This document shows, piece after piece, positions 12,351 through 21,268 of a DNA stretch of 64,000 nt. The notes beneath the pieces were generated by a model. The model was not told the origin of the DNA. It ran no database searches and saw nothing but the letters and a program-made list of their open reading frames with translations. The DNA lies in NCBI RefSeq assembly GCF_900217235.1, contig NZ_LT907975.1:4104906-4168905 (forward strand), written 5' to 3'. The DNA is from Pseudodesulfovibrio profundus. Lineage in GTDB: Bacteria > Desulfobacterota > Desulfovibrionia > Desulfovibrionales > Desulfovibrionaceae. Made by a program: the position numbers and the translations under genes. Each line of letters opens with the position of its first letter. Positions within the stretch are counted from its first letter, which is position 1.

Positions 12351-12395
12351 TTGACATTCGAAGCGTGTTGGGAGTATATCTCCCGACCGCTTCGA
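12351..12395 (+). promoter_or_regulatory. Promoter of the S10-spc-alpha operon within an inverted repeat
   Basis: TTGACA (12351-12356), an 18-base spacer and TATATC (12375-12380) form a strong promoter match before rpsJ. The -10 lies in the centre of a palindrome, GGGAG-TATAT-CTCCC (12370-12384), nested in a wider repeat TCGAAGCG (12358-12365) and CGCTTCGA (12388-12395). The promoter call is solid; the role of the symmetry is unknown. Confidence 0.7.
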
Positions 12396-12454
12396 TAATT
12401 GTGTGTCCGTTTTGTTGCGGACAGTGAAGATAGATCCTTTGAGGAGAAAGCACT

Positions 12455-12775
12455 ATGGCTGCTTCGATGGCGAGCGATCGCATCAGAATTAAACTGAGAT
12501 CATACGATTACCGTATTCTGGACAAGGCTGTCACCGAGATCGTTGACACTGCCCGGAATACTGGTGCGGCAATAGCTGGTCCTGTACCGCTGCCCACCCG
12601 CGTACATCGTACCACCATTCAGAAGTCTGTTCACGTTGACAAAAAGTCCCGTGAGCAGTTCGAAATGCGCATTCACAAGCGCCTTCTGGATATTCTTGAA
12701 CCCACTCAGCAGACAGTTGACGCTCTCGGCAAGCTTTCCTTGCCCGCTGGCGTCGATGTCGAGATCAAACTCTAG
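12455..12775 (+). CDS. rpsJ: Ribosomal protein S10
   Basis: S10 belongs to the small-subunit head and also acts as NusE in transcription antitermination. The core from [16 protein letters not shown] to the end is fully conserved. The chosen ATG at 12455 has GAGGAGA eight bases upstream and gives 106 residues with a short MAASMAS extension. An internal ATG at 12467 would give the more usual 102 residues but has no binding site of its own. First gene of the large ribosomal operon. Confidence 0.97.
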   Translation: MAASMASDRIRIKLRSYDYRILDKAVTEIVDTARNTGAAIAGPVPLPTRVHRTTIQKSVHVDKKSREQFEMRIHKRLLDILEPTQQTVDALGKLSLPAGVDVEIKL

Positions 12776-12786
12776 GAGTACTAGTT

Positions 12787-13419
12787 ATGGCTAAAACTCT
12801 TGGAATTCTCGGTAAGAAGCTGGGTATGACCCGTATTTTCAAAGACGATGGTACCATCTGCCCTGTGACCGTTATTGAGGCAGGTCCTTGCCCGGTTATG
12901 CAGATCAAGACATCGGACAAGGAAGGCTACAACGCCCTGCAGATCGGCTATGATGTCATCGCCGAGCGCAAGGTGAACAAGCCCATGAAGGGTCATCAGG
13001 CCAAGGCCGGCAAAGAAATGTACCGCACCCTCAAGGAATTTCCTCTTGATGCAGTGGATGAGTACGAACTCGGCCAGGACATCACTGTTGACATTTTCTC
13101 CGCCGGAGAAAAGGTCAAAGTAACCGGTACCTCCAAAGGTAAAGGTTTTCAGGGTGTCATGAAGCGTCACAACTTTGCTGGTTCCCGCGCATCTCACGGT
13201 GCGGAGAAGGTTCATCGTGTACCCGGTTCCGTTGGTAACGCAACTTTCCCGGGCCGTATCTGGAAGGGCAAGAAAATGCCCGGCCAAATGGGTAACGCCC
13301 GCGTGACCGTCAGCAACGTGGAAATCATTGATGTCAGGCCCGAGGACAACGTCCTGGTGGTCAAGGGCCAGATTCCTGGACCCACCAATGGCCTCGTGAT
13401 GATCCGCAAGAACGGTTAG
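12787..13419 (+). CDS. rplC: Ribosomal protein L3
   Basis: L3 is an early assembly protein of the large subunit that reaches towards the peptidyl transferase centre. It has 210 residues, starting [15 protein letters not shown], with the conserved central loop [16 protein letters not shown] and [12 protein letters not shown]. The glutamine methylated by PrmB in other bacteria is present in the GQMG segment. GGAGTACTAGTT precedes the ATG; rplD follows after 11 bases. Confidence 0.98.
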   Translation: MAKTLGILGKKLGMTRIFKDDGTICPVTVIEAGPCPVMQIKTSDKEGYNALQIGYDVIAERKVNKPMKGHQAKAGKEMYRTLKEFPLDAVDEYELGQDITVDIFSAGEKVKVTGTSKGKGFQGVMKRHNFAGSRASHGAEKVHRVPGSVGNATFPGRIWKGKKMPGQMGNARVTVSNVEIIDVRPEDNVLVVKGQIPGPTNGLVMIRKNG

Positions 13420-13430
13420 AGGTAGATATC

Positions 13431-14051
13431 ATGGCAAAATTGCAAGTAGTTGATCAGAATAATACGAAAGTGGGCGATATCGAACTGGCCCCTGAGGTTT
13501 TCGAGGTTGAAGTTCAGCCTGAAATTCTCAACCTGGTTGTCCGCTCCCAGCGCGCTGCAAAGCGTCAGGGTACGCACGCAACCAAGAACCGCGCCCTTAT
13601 CACGGGCGGCGGACGCAAGCCTTGGCGCCAGAAGGGCACCGGACGCGCTCGTGCTGGTTCTTCCCGTTCGCCTCTGTGGCGTGGCGGTGCGACCACCTTC
13701 GGTCCCCAGCCCCGTGACTATTCTTTCAAAGTGAATAAAAAGGTCCGCAAGCTGGCTTTGCAGATGGCTCTTTCCTCTCGTGTTTCCGAAGAGAAACTCA
13801 CAGTGGTTAAGTCTATCGAACTCGATGAAATCAAGACCAAGGCTTTCGCAGCAGTTGCTGAAAAGCTCGGTCTCGGTAAAACCCTCATCGTGGCAAAAGA
13901 CGCTGACGAAAAGCTGGTACTTTCCGCACGGAACATGCCTCACGTCAAAGTGATCGAAGCCGCTAAGCTGAATGTTTACGACGTGCTGCTGTACCCTGAG
14001 CTGGTAATGCTCGAGGCTGCCGCCCAAGACGTTCAAGAGAGGTTGAAGTAA
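13431..14051 (+). CDS. rplD: Ribosomal protein L4
   Basis: L4 lines part of the nascent peptide tunnel and in gamma-proteobacteria represses the S10 operon. The 206-residue protein has the typical extended basic loop (KPWRQKGTGRARAGSSRSPLWRGG) that reaches into the tunnel, where macrolide-resistance mutations occur. The stop codon overlaps the rplW start as TAATG, so the two are translationally coupled. Confidence 0.98.
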   Translation: MAKLQVVDQNNTKVGDIELAPEVFEVEVQPEILNLVVRSQRAAKRQGTHATKNRALITGGGRKPWRQKGTGRARAGSSRSPLWRGGATTFGPQPRDYSFKVNKKVRKLALQMALSSRVSEEKLTVVKSIELDEIKTKAFAAVAEKLGLGKTLIVAKDADEKLVLSARNMPHVKVIEAAKLNVYDVLLYPELVMLEAAAQDVQERLK

Positions 14052-14341
14052 TGGATTATTCCCAAGTTTTGCTTAAGCCCGTTGTGTCTGAAAAGGCCAA
14101 CGACGCTAAGGAGCAGTCCAATCACGTCACCTTCTTCGTCCACCCTGATTCCAATAAAATCGAGGTGAAGAAGGCAGTTGAGGCAGCGTTTGACGTTAAG
14201 GTCGAGTCCGTTAACATCATTCGTAAAAAAGCCATGCCGCGCAAGCGCTTCGGTCGTGTCACCGGTCGTATCCCCGGTTACAAGAAGGCCTATGTGAAGC
14301 TCGTGAAAGGCGATAAGATCGAAATCTTCGAAGGAGTGTAA
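14051..14341 (+). CDS. rplW: Ribosomal protein L23
   Basis: L23 sits at the tunnel exit and is the docking site for signal recognition particle and trigger factor. It has 96 residues, the N-terminal LLKPVVSEKA signature and the basic loop KKAMPRKRFGRVTGRIPGYKKAYV. It overlaps the rplD stop by one base and is three bases from rplB. Confidence 0.98.
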   Translation: MDYSQVLLKPVVSEKANDAKEQSNHVTFFVHPDSNKIEVKKAVEAAFDVKVESVNIIRKKAMPRKRFGRVTGRIPGYKKAYVKLVKGDKIEIFEGV

Positions 14342-14344
14342 CAA

Positions 14345-15175
14345 ATGGCAACCCGTAAGCTGAAGCCTACTTCTCCGGGCCGCCGGTTCCAGACGATCTC
14401 GGATTTTGCCGAGATCACCCGGACCACTCCCGAGAAGTCACTGACCAAAGGCCTGACCAAGAAGGCCGGTCGCAATAACAATGGTCGCGTAACCATGCGC
14501 CGTCGTGGTGGTGGGCACAAAACTCTGTACCGTATCATCGATTTCAAGCGTAACAAGATTGGCGTTCCGGCCAAGGTTGCTGAGATCGAATACGATCCGA
14601 ACCGCAGTGCTCGCATCGCACTCCTGCATTATGCAGATGGTGAAAAACGTTACATTCTGGCTCCTGTTGGTCTCAATCAGGGAGACCGCATTCTTGCTGG
14701 TGAAGGTGCTGACATCAAGCCCGGCAACGCAATGCAGCTCTCTCAGGTTCCGACTGGTACCGTCGTTCACAACATTGAGCTGCATCCTGGAAAGGGTGGT
14801 CAGTTCTGTCGTGCAGCCGGCACCTACGCTCAGTTGGTAGCTAAAGAAGGCAAATACGCTCTCCTGCGCATGCCTTCCGGCGAAGTCCGCAAGGTCCTCG
14901 TCACCTGCTGCGCAACTATCGGCCAGGTTGGTAACATTCATCACGAAAGTATTAAGATCGGTAAAGCCGGACGTGCTCGTTGGCTTGGCCGTCGCCCGAA
15001 GGTTCGAGGCGTTGCAATGAACCCGATCGATCACCCGCTTGGTGGTGGTGAGGGTCGTAGCTCTGGTGGTCGTCACCCGGTTTCTCCGTGGGGCGTACCT
15101 GCTAAGGGTTACAAGACTCGCAACAAGAAGAAAGCTTCTTCGAAGCTCATCGTCAAACGCCGCGGCCAGAAGTAG
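14345..15175 (+). CDS. rplB: Ribosomal protein L2
   Basis: L2 is needed for subunit association and peptidyl transferase activity. The 276-residue length is normal. The [11 protein letters not shown] segment, the [26 protein letters not shown] stretch containing the essential histidine, and the basic KRRGQK tail are all intact. AAGGAGTGTAACAA before the ATG provides the binding site inside the end of rplW. Confidence 0.99.
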   Translation: MATRKLKPTSPGRRFQTISDFAEITRTTPEKSLTKGLTKKAGRNNNGRVTMRRRGGGHKTLYRIIDFKRNKIGVPAKVAEIEYDPNRSARIALLHYADGEKRYILAPVGLNQGDRILAGEGADIKPGNAMQLSQVPTGTVVHNIELHPGKGGQFCRAAGTYAQLVAKEGKYALLRMPSGEVRKVLVTCCATIGQVGNIHHESIKIGKAGRARWLGRRPKVRGVAMNPIDHPLGGGEGRSSGGRHPVSPWGVPAKGYKTRNKKKASSKLIVKRRGQK

Positions 15176-15186
15176 GAGTATAACTA

Positions 15187-15456
15187 ATGCCTAGATCTCT
15201 TAAGAAAGGCCCGTTCATTGACGGCCACCTTATGAAGAAAGTCGAAGCCGCTGCTGAAAATCAGGATCGCCGTGTCATCAAGACTTGGTCGCGCCGCTCC
15301 ACGATTTTCCCTGAGATGGTCGGTATGACCTTCGCTGTTCACAATGGACGCAAGTTCATCCCGGTTTTCGTGACCGAAAATATGGTCGGTCACAAATTAG
15401 GTGAGTTTTCGCCCACCCGTACCTACTTCGGCCACGCTGCCGACAAGAAGAAGTAG
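15187..15456 (+). CDS. rpsS: Ribosomal protein S19
   Basis: S19 forms a complex with S13 in the small-subunit head near the A-site tRNA. At 89 residues it shows the usual [15 protein letters not shown] start and the [27 protein letters not shown] signature. GGAG lies upstream of the ATG, with an 11-base gap after rplB. Confidence 0.99.
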   Translation: MPRSLKKGPFIDGHLMKKVEAAAENQDRRVIKTWSRRSTIFPEMVGMTFAVHNGRKFIPVFVTENMVGHKLGEFSPTRTYFGHAADKKK

Positions 15457-15467
15457 GGGAGGACATT

Positions 15468-15800
15468 ATGGAAGCTAAAGCAGTAGCTAAATACATTCGT
15501 GTATCTCCGCGCAAGACCCGCCTTGTCGCTGATAACATCAAGGGTAAAGGCGTTGAGGATGCCCTCAACATTCTTCGGTTCACCCCGAAAAAGTCTGCCC
15601 AGATTCTCAGCAAGGTGCTGTACTCTGCCATTTCCAATGCAGAACAGATGCCCGGAGTTGATGTTGACTCTCTGATCGTTGATTCGGTCACAGTCAACGA
15701 AGGACCGACTTGGAAACGTATCCAGCCGCGTGCCATGGGCCGCGCCTATCGTATCCGCAAGCGTACCAGCCACATCACCATCGTGGTGAAGGAGCAATAG
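15468..15800 (+). CDS. rplV: Ribosomal protein L22
   Basis: L22 lines the nascent peptide tunnel with a long beta hairpin. The 110-residue protein has the conserved core ([20 protein letters not shown]) and the C-terminal hairpin tip region ([24 protein letters not shown]), where deletions cause erythromycin resistance; it is complete here. GGGGAGGAC is the binding site. rpsC follows with one base between. Confidence 0.99.
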   Translation: MEAKAVAKYIRVSPRKTRLVADNIKGKGVEDALNILRFTPKKSAQILSKVLYSAISNAEQMPGVDVDSLIVDSVTVNEGPTWKRIQPRAMGRAYRIRKRTSHITIVVKEQ

Positions 15801-15801
15801 T

Positions 15802-16443
15802 ATGGGACAGAAAGTACATCCTTACGGTTTTCGTCTTGGTTATAACAAGAACTGGGTGTCCCGCTGGTACAGCAAGAAGGATTACCCGGCATTCGTTCTC
15901 CAGGACGATCAAATCCGCAAATTCGTAAAGAAGAAACTTTACCAAGCCGGTATTGCACGTCTCGAAATCGAACGTGCCGGCGGTAAGATTCGACTGATCA
16001 TCCACACCGCACGTCCCGGTATCGTTATCGGACGCAAGGGTGTTGAGATAGAAAAGCTGCGCGAAGAACTCCGCAGCAAGTTTCAAACCGAATTCACCAT
16101 TGAGGTCAACGAGATCCGTCGACCGGAGGTTGAAGCTCAGCTCGTAGCTGAGAACATTGCCCAACAACTCGAACGTCGTATTGCCTTCCGCCGTGCCATG
16201 AAGCGCACGGTGGGCCTTGCCAGGAAATTCGGCGCCGAGGGTATCAAAGTCGCATGTGCCGGTCGTTTGGCCGGAGCTGAAATTGCACGCGGCGAATGGT
16301 ATCGTGATGGGCGTGTGCCCCTGCACACCCTTCGTGCCGATATCGACTACGGTTTTGCCGAAGCAGCTACCACCTACGGCGTAATCGGTGTCAAGGTCTG
16401 GATCTTCAAGGGTGAGATTCTTGACAAAGAGGTTGAACAGTAA
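15802..16443 (+). CDS. rpsC: Ribosomal protein S3
   Basis: S3 lies at the mRNA entry pore and contributes to helicase activity. The 213-residue protein begins [13 protein letters not shown] and contains the KH domain loop [12 protein letters not shown] and the C-terminal domain with [13 protein letters not shown]. Its stop overlaps the rplP start as TAATG. Confidence 0.99.
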   Translation: MGQKVHPYGFRLGYNKNWVSRWYSKKDYPAFVLQDDQIRKFVKKKLYQAGIARLEIERAGGKIRLIIHTARPGIVIGRKGVEIEKLREELRSKFQTEFTIEVNEIRRPEVEAQLVAENIAQQLERRIAFRRAMKRTVGLARKFGAEGIKVACAGRLAGAEIARGEWYRDGRVPLHTLRADIDYGFAEAATTYGVIGVKVWIFKGEILDKEVEQ

Positions 16444-16856
16444 TGCTTGCTCCAAAAAGAGTTAAATTCAGAAAGCGGCAAAAAGGCCGCCTCAGAGGCA
16501 AGGCCCAACGGGGTAACAGCGTGTCCTTCGGCGAAATCGGCCTGAAGGCATTGGAGCATGGAAAGATCACCAGCCAGCAAATCGAATCCGCTCGTGTCGC
16601 CATCATGCGTCACATCAAGCGTGGTGGTAAGGTCTGGATCCGTATCTTCCCTGATTTCCCCGTCACATCCAAGCCCGCGGAAGTCCGCATGGGTAAAGGT
16701 AAAGGTGCTCCCGAAGGTTGGGTTGCACCGGTGAAACCGGGTCGTATCATGTACGAAGTCAAAGGTGTTGACATTAACCTTGCTAAGGAAGCTCTCAAGC
16801 GTGCTTCCTACAAGCTGCCCATCAAAACGGCCATCGTCGTTAAGGAGGGTGCGTAA
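16443..16856 (+). CDS. rplP: Ribosomal protein L16
   Basis: L16 organises the A-site region of the large subunit. At 137 residues it begins [21 protein letters not shown] and contains [11 protein letters not shown]. The arginine hydroxylated by YcfD in E. coli lies in the [19 protein letters not shown] loop, which is conserved. It is coupled to rpsC by a one-base overlap, and rpmC starts directly after its stop. Confidence 0.99.
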   Translation: MLAPKRVKFRKRQKGRLRGKAQRGNSVSFGEIGLKALEHGKITSQQIESARVAIMRHIKRGGKVWIRIFPDFPVTSKPAEVRMGKGKGAPEGWVAPVKPGRIMYEVKGVDINLAKEALKRASYKLPIKTAIVVKEGA

Positions 16857-17051
16857 ATGCTGACTACTAAAGAACTTCGTGAACTGGATGACGCCGCTCT
16901 CAGCGAGAAGCTTGTTGAAACCCGCAAGGAGTTGTTCTCCATGCGCTTCAAGCATGCTACCGCTCAGTTGGAAAATACCAAGGCTCTCAGCGGCGCCAAA
17001 AAGACTATCGCCCGTATCCTGACTATTCAGAAGGAACGACAGGGAGCGTAG
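16857..17051 (+). CDS. rpmC: Ribosomal protein L29
   Basis: L29 is a small helical-hairpin protein at the tunnel exit next to L23. It has 64 residues, starting MLTTKELRELDDAALSEKL, with the family motif ELFSMRFKHATAQLEN and the terminal IARILTIQKER. The ATG follows the rplP stop without a gap; the binding site AAGGAG lies inside rplP. Confidence 0.98.
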   Translation: MLTTKELRELDDAALSEKLVETRKELFSMRFKHATAQLENTKALSGAKKTIARILTIQKERQGA

Positions 17052-17055
17052 AGAA

Positions 17056-17322
17056 ATGGCTGAGTTCAAATACAAAGGCAACAGGCGTGTGCTCACCGGC
17101 CTGGTCGTCTCCGACAAAGCCGACAAGACAATTGTCGTCCGCGTCGAGACCCTGGTCAAGCACCCGCTGCTGAAGAAGTATATTCGTCGCCGCAAGAAGT
17201 TCATGGCCCATGATCCGGCTAATGACTGCGGTGTTGGCGATAAGGTGCAGATTGTCGAATCGAGGCCCATGTCCAAGCGTAAGCGCTGGCACCTGGTGCA
17301 GATCCTCGAAAAGGCCGTCTAA
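17056..17322 (+). CDS. rpsQ: Ribosomal protein S17
   Basis: S17 is a primary binder of the small-subunit body. It has 88 residues and the OB-fold sequence with GLVVSDKADKTIVVRVE and the later GDKVQIVESRPMSKRKRW signature. The start is four bases after rpmC, within a stretch of tightly packed genes. Confidence 0.98.
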   Translation: MAEFKYKGNRRVLTGLVVSDKADKTIVVRVETLVKHPLLKKYIRRRKKFMAHDPANDCGVGDKVQIVESRPMSKRKRWHLVQILEKAV

Positions 17323-17340
17323 GGGTTAGGAGGAAATCAA

Positions 17341-17709
17341 ATGATACAGGTTGAATCCAAACTCGACGTGGCTGACAACTCCGGGGCCAAGAAGGTCCAG
17401 TGCATCAAGGTGCTTGGTGGATCCAAGCGCCGTTACGCCAGCGTCGGTGACATCGTAGTAGTATCCGTCAAGGAAGCCATGCCTCACTCCAAAGTGAAGA
17501 AAGGCTCCGTCATGAAGGCGGTTGTTGTTCGCACCAAAAAGGAAATCGGTCGTCCCGATGGTTCCTACATTAAGTTCGACAACAACTCGGCTGTTCTGCT
17601 TAACAACAACATGGAGCCTGTAGGTACCCGTATTTTCGGACCTGTTGCTCGTGAGTTGCGTGCGGCCGGCTTCATGAAGATCGTTTCCCTCGCTCCTGAG
17701 GTCCTGTAA
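17341..17709 (+). CDS. rplN: Ribosomal protein L14
   Basis: L14 forms an intersubunit bridge and is the docking site for the silencing factor RsfS. It has 122 residues, starting [19 protein letters not shown], and ends with the conserved [13 protein letters not shown] and [16 protein letters not shown] six bases before the ATG is a strong binding site. Confidence 0.99.
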   Translation: MIQVESKLDVADNSGAKKVQCIKVLGGSKRRYASVGDIVVVSVKEAMPHSKVKKGSVMKAVVVRTKKEIGRPDGSYIKFDNNSAVLLNNNMEPVGTRIFGPVARELRAAGFMKIVSLAPEVL

Positions 17710-17721
17710 GAGGATATGATG

Positions 17722-18042
17722 ATGAAGACGAAGATTCGTAAAGACGACAAAGTCATGGTCATCGCCGGTAAGGACAAGGGAAAGGTTGGCAAGGTTCTCA
17801 AGATTCTGACCAAAAAAGACAAACTCCTCGTTGAGAAAGTCAATATGGTTCAGCGTCACACCAAGGCCAATCCCTATGCCCAGCAGCCTGGCGGGATCAT
17901 CGAGAAGGAAGCCCCGATTCATGTATCCAATGTGGCCGTTGTATGCGATGCATGCACCAAGCCCACGCGGATCGGGTACAAGAAGACTGAAGACGGGAAG
18001 AAAGTTCGCTTCTGCAAGAAGTGCAACGAGATCTTCAAATAG
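17722..18042 (+). CDS. rplX: Ribosomal protein L24
   Basis: L24 starts assembly of the large subunit and sits near the tunnel exit. Three consecutive ATG codons occur at 17716, 17719 and 17722. The AGAGGA binding site (17709-17714) is correctly spaced for the last, giving 106 residues beginning [21 protein letters not shown] with the KOW motif. A C-terminal zinc-ribbon-like extension is present (CDAC and later CKKC), as in many anaerobes. Confidence 0.95.
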   Translation: MKTKIRKDDKVMVIAGKDKGKVGKVLKILTKKDKLLVEKVNMVQRHTKANPYAQQPGGIIEKEAPIHVSNVAVVCDACTKPTRIGYKKTEDGKKVRFCKKCNEIFK

Positions 18043-18050
18043 GAATCAGT

Positions 18051-18590
18051 ATGACACGTCTCGAAAGTGTATATAAAGAAAAAGTAGTCCCTGAGCTTCA
18101 GAAGGAGTTCGGCTACAGTTCAGCAATGGAGATCCCACGTTTGGTGAAGGTCTCCCTGAACATCGGTCTCGGTGAAGCTTCGCAGAACAGCAAGCTCATC
18201 GAGCCCGCTGTAGCGGAACTGACCGCAATCGCCGGTCAGAAAGCTGTTATCACCAAGGCCAAGAAGTCCATCGCTCAGTTCAAGCTGCGTGAAGGTATGC
18301 CGATTGGTACGCGTGTAACGCTTCGCGGCGAACGCATGTGGGACTTTTACGATAGGCTCGTGTCTTTCGCGCTGCCCAGAGTCCGTGACTTCCGCGGCGT
18401 TCCCGATCGTGGTTTCGACGGTCGCGGCAACTTTACTCTCGGCATCAAGGAACACACCATTTTCCCTGAGCTCGAAATCGATAAGGTTGATTTAGTGAAG
18501 GGCATGAACGTGACCATCGTCACGACCGCAAAAACTGACAAGGAAGGCAAGATGCTTCTTGATCTCCTTGGCATGCCCTTTAAGAAATAG
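18051..18590 (+). CDS. rplE: Ribosomal protein L5
   Basis: L5 binds 5S rRNA and contacts the P-site tRNA. The chosen ATG at 18051, after GGAAT, gives 179 residues beginning [16 protein letters not shown], the family length; an upstream in-frame ATG at 18021 lies inside rplX and would add an atypical tail. The conserved [13 protein letters not shown] and [17 protein letters not shown] segments are present. Confidence 0.98.
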   Translation: MTRLESVYKEKVVPELQKEFGYSSAMEIPRLVKVSLNIGLGEASQNSKLIEPAVAELTAIAGQKAVITKAKKSIAQFKLREGMPIGTRVTLRGERMWDFYDRLVSFALPRVRDFRGVPDRGFDGRGNFTLGIKEHTIFPELEIDKVDLVKGMNVTIVTTAKTDKEGKMLLDLLGMPFKK

Positions 18591-18601
18591 GAGGACGGAA
18601 A

Positions 18602-18787
18602 GTGGCCAAAACAAGCATTCGCGTTAAGGCTCGCCGCAAACCCAAGTTCAAGGTTCGCGCCTACAATCGTTGCCCGATTTGTGGCCGTCCTCGTGCTTTT
18701 CTGAGGCGTTACGGCATCTGCCGTATTTGCTTCCGCAACAAAGCTCTTGCCGGGGAACTTCCTGGCGTCCGCAAGGCGAGCTGGTAA
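18602..18787 (+). CDS. rpsN: Ribosomal protein S14, zinc-binding form
   Basis: This is the short, 61-residue zinc form of S14 in the small-subunit head. Two cysteine pairs, CPIC (around residues 24-27) and CRIC (around 40-43), form the zinc site, and the [18 protein letters not shown] signature is intact. The start is GTG behind GGAGG. The zinc-free long form of S14 was not seen in the window. Confidence 0.98.
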   Translation: MAKTSIRVKARRKPKFKVRAYNRCPICGRPRAFLRRYGICRICFRNKALAGELPGVRKASW

Positions 18788-18802
18788 TTAAGGAGAAATG
18801 AA

Positions 18803-19186
18803 ATGGCTGTTGTTGATCCTGTAGCCGACATGTTGACCCGCATCCGGAATGCGTACGGTGCATATCATACCGATGTTGCCGTCCCCGCTTCCAAGATGAA
18901 AGCTTCTATTGCGGGTATCCTGAAGGAAGAAGGTTATATCACCGACTACGCTGTCGAGGACAGGGACATCAGTATTACCCTCAAATACGCCAATGGCAAA
19001 CCGCTTATCACTGGTCTGAAAAAGATCAGCAAGCCGGGTCGTCGCGTATATGTTGGTGCAGCTGATATCCCCCGAGTCCAGAACGGTATCGGTATTTGTA
19101 TCGTGTCCACCTCAAAGGGGCTGCTCGAAGGTGCCAAGGCCAAAGAGGCCAAAATTGGCGGCGAGCTTCTGGCCGAAATCTGGTAG
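18803..19186 (+). CDS. rpsH: Ribosomal protein S8
   Basis: S8 binds the central domain of 16S rRNA and in E. coli represses the spc operon. It has 127 residues, starting MAVVDPVADMLTRIRNAYGA, and the C-terminal STSKGLLEGAKAKEAKIGGELLAEIW signature. AAGGAGAAATGAA precedes the ATG. Confidence 0.99.
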   Translation: MAVVDPVADMLTRIRNAYGAYHTDVAVPASKMKASIAGILKEEGYITDYAVEDRDISITLKYANGKPLITGLKKISKPGRRVYVGAADIPRVQNGIGICIVSTSKGLLEGAKAKEAKIGGELLAEIW

Positions 19187-19197
19187 AGAGGTTCCAA

Positions 19198-19734
19198 ATG
19201 TCTCGTATAGGAAAAAATCCCATCGACATCCCTGCGGGTGTCGAGGTATCCGTCGGAGCCTCCGAGATCCAGGTCAAAGGTCCGAAAGGTTCTTTGACTA
19301 CTCCGGTTCATGAAACCGTTGAGTACAAGGTCGAGGATGGCAAGGTTTATATCACTCGCACTAACGATTCCCGCAATGCTCGTGGTCAGCACGGCCTGCG
19401 TCGAACCCTGCTCGCTAACTGCGTTGAAGGCGTATCCAAAGGATATACCAAGGGTTTGGAAGTCATTGGTGTTGGATACAAGGTGTCCGTTCAGGGCAAG
19501 AAAGTCGTTTTGAACGTTGGATATTCTCATCCCGTTGAATTCGATCTGCCCGCCGGTATCGATGCTAAGGCGGAAGGCATTAAGCTGACCATCGAAGGCA
19601 TTGATAAGCAGCTTGTCGGTGAAGTCGCGGCTCAGATTCGTCGCGTACGTCCGCCCGAACCTTACAAGGGTAAAGGCATTAAGTACGCTGAAGAAGTCAT
19701 TCGCCGCAAGGCCGGTAAGTCCGGTTCCAAGTAG
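19198..19734 (+). CDS. rplF: Ribosomal protein L6
   Basis: L6 lies near the sarcin-ricin loop and the factor-binding site. The frame is open from 19096, but the ATG at 19198 behind AGAGAGG gives the standard N-terminus [17 protein letters not shown] and 178 residues. The C-terminal [24 protein letters not shown] signature is conserved. Confidence 0.98.
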   Translation: MSRIGKNPIDIPAGVEVSVGASEIQVKGPKGSLTTPVHETVEYKVEDGKVYITRTNDSRNARGQHGLRRTLLANCVEGVSKGYTKGLEVIGVGYKVSVQGKKVVLNVGYSHPVEFDLPAGIDAKAEGIKLTIEGIDKQLVGEVAAQIRRVRPPEPYKGKGIKYAEEVIRRKAGKSGSK

Positions 19735-19745
19735 GGGGAGTAGCC

Positions 19746-20105
19746 ATGAGTAAAAGCAAGAATGCAAAGCGGCTTACTCGTAAGCCCCGCATCAGAAAAA
19801 AGGTCTCCGGTACTGAAGCACGACCCCGTTTGGTTGTCTTCCGCTCCAACCAGCATCTTTATGCTCAGTTGGTTGACGATGTAAACGGTGTGACTCTCGC
19901 TTCTTCCAGCACTCAGGTGTTGGCTAAGGAAGGCGAGTCTCTGAAAGCCAACAAAGAATCCGCAGCCAAAGTCGGTAAAGACATTGCTGCGAAGGCTTTG
20001 GAGAACAAGATCGAAACCGTCGTCTTTGACCGGAATGGTTATATCTATCACGGCAAGATTAAATCCCTTGCCGACGGTGCCCGCGAGGGCGGGCTGAAAT
20101 TCTAG
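19746..20105 (+). CDS. rplR: Ribosomal protein L18
   Basis: L18 binds 5S rRNA with L5 and L25. It has 119 residues, the basic N-terminus ([19 protein letters not shown]), [15 protein letters not shown] and the terminal [26 protein letters not shown], all typical. GGGGGAG precedes the ATG. Confidence 0.98.
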   Translation: MSKSKNAKRLTRKPRIRKKVSGTEARPRLVVFRSNQHLYAQLVDDVNGVTLASSSTQVLAKEGESLKANKESAAKVGKDIAAKALENKIETVVFDRNGYIYHGKIKSLADGAREGGLKF

Positions 20106-20122
20106 GCAGCTAGGAAAGTACA

Positions 20123-20614
20123 ATGGAACAAAATGAAAGTGGACTGATCGAAAAAATCGTCTACCTCAATCGCGTCGCCAAAGTTGTTAAGGGTGGCCGC
20201 CGTTTCAGCTTCAGCTGCCTGGTGGTCGTCGGTGACGGTGAAGGTGGGGTAGGCTACGGACTGGGTAAGGCCAACGAAGTGCCTGAAGCCATCCGTAAGG
20301 CTAGCGAGCGTGCTAAAAAGAACATGATCCAGGTTCCTCTTCTTGATGGCACTTTGCCGTATGAAGTACTGGGTCGCTACGGTGCTGGCCGCGTTATGCT
20401 CAAGCCTGCATCCCGTGGTACCGGTATCATCGCCGGTGGTCCTGTGCGCGCGATCATGGAAGCCGTAGGCGTTCATGACATCCTGACCAAAGCAATTGGT
20501 ACCAACAACCCGCATAACGTGTTGCGTGCTACCATTGCCGGTCTCGAATCCCTGCGTAGTGCCGAGGATGTTTCCGCTCTTCGCGGTGTCCCGGTTTCTA
20601 CGCCGAGAAAGTAG
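20123..20614 (+). CDS. rpsE: Ribosomal protein S5
   Basis: S5 lies at the mRNA entry and affects accuracy; changes in its N-terminal loop cause spectinomycin resistance. The 163-residue protein has the double-stranded RNA-binding domain ([21 protein letters not shown]) with an unaltered loop, then [19 protein letters not shown]. The start follows AGGAAAGTACA. Confidence 0.98.
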   Translation: MEQNESGLIEKIVYLNRVAKVVKGGRRFSFSCLVVVGDGEGGVGYGLGKANEVPEAIRKASERAKKNMIQVPLLDGTLPYEVLGRYGAGRVMLKPASRGTGIIAGGPVRAIMEAVGVHDILTKAIGTNNPHNVLRATIAGLESLRSAEDVSALRGVPVSTPRK

Positions 20615-20625
20615 AGGAGATCGCC

Positions 20626-20799
20626 GTGTTGAAAGTAAAACAGATTAAAAGCAAAATTGCCTGCAAGCCTGACCAGGTGAAAACCCTGGCAGCGCTTGGT
20701 TTGCGCAAGATCGGACAGATCAAGGAACACGACGACAACGCTGTCATTCGTGGCATGATCTATAAGGTCAGACACTTGGTGGAGGTAGTTGAATCATGA
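20626..20799 (+). CDS. rpmD: Ribosomal protein L30
   Basis: L30 is a small large-subunit protein. The 57-residue reading frame starts at GTG 20626 with GAGGAGA six bases upstream and reads MLKVKQIKSKIACKPDQ, followed by LAALGLRKIGQIKEHDDN, the family signature. Its TGA overlaps the rplO ATG by four bases (ATGA), which supports translational coupling. Confidence 0.96.
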   Translation: MLKVKQIKSKIACKPDQVKTLAALGLRKIGQIKEHDDNAVIRGMIYKVRHLVEVVES

Positions 20800-21242
20800 G
20801 ACTTCATGAACTCTATGCTTTCCCGGAAGAGTATAAGAATCGTCGTCGTATAGGCCGTGGTTCTGGTTCTGGCTGGGGTAAGACCTCCGCAAAGGGCCAC
20901 AAGGGTCAGAATTCTCGCTCCGGTGGCGGCGTTCGCCCCGGGTTTGAGGGTGGACAGATGCCTCTGGCGCGTCGCCTTCCCAAGCGTGGCTTCAAAAATC
21001 CCTTCCGTGTGGAATACGAAGCTGTTAACGTTGGCCAGTTGATCAGCATGTTTGAAGGCAAGGATGAAATCACCCTTGCTGACATCTATGATCGTGGAGT
21101 TGCCAAAGAAGGCGCTCCGGTCAAGGTTCTCGGAACCGGTGAAGTGGAAAAAGCTGTCACCATTGAAGCACATCGCTTCAGTGCATCCGCAGCTGAGAAG
21201 ATTGCCAAGGCCGGCGGTAACGCCAAGGCCATTGAAGGCTAA
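20796..21242 (+). CDS. rplO: Ribosomal protein L15
   Basis: L15 is a late-assembly scaffold protein. It has 148 residues, starting MRLHELYAFPEEYKNRRRIGRG, with the glycine-rich GSGWGKTSAKGHKGQNSRSGG tail that threads into rRNA and the GGQMPLARRLPKRGFKN signature. The start overlaps the rpmD stop, and secY follows. Confidence 0.98.
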   Translation: MRLHELYAFPEEYKNRRRIGRGSGSGWGKTSAKGHKGQNSRSGGGVRPGFEGGQMPLARRLPKRGFKNPFRVEYEAVNVGQLISMFEGKDEITLADIYDRGVAKEGAPVKVLGTGEVEKAVTIEAHRFSASAAEKIAKAGGNAKAIEG

Positions 21243-21268
21243 CCTTATAGGGTATCGGAAGGGTTATT

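Noticed and set aside
18021..18050. Upstream ATG for rplE
   Set aside because: Lies inside rplX and would add ten residues unlike any L5 N-terminus; the ATG at 18051 has its own binding site.
19096..19197. Upstream ATG for rplF
   Set aside because: Inside rpsH; the ATG at 19198 gives the standard L6 start behind AGAGAGG.
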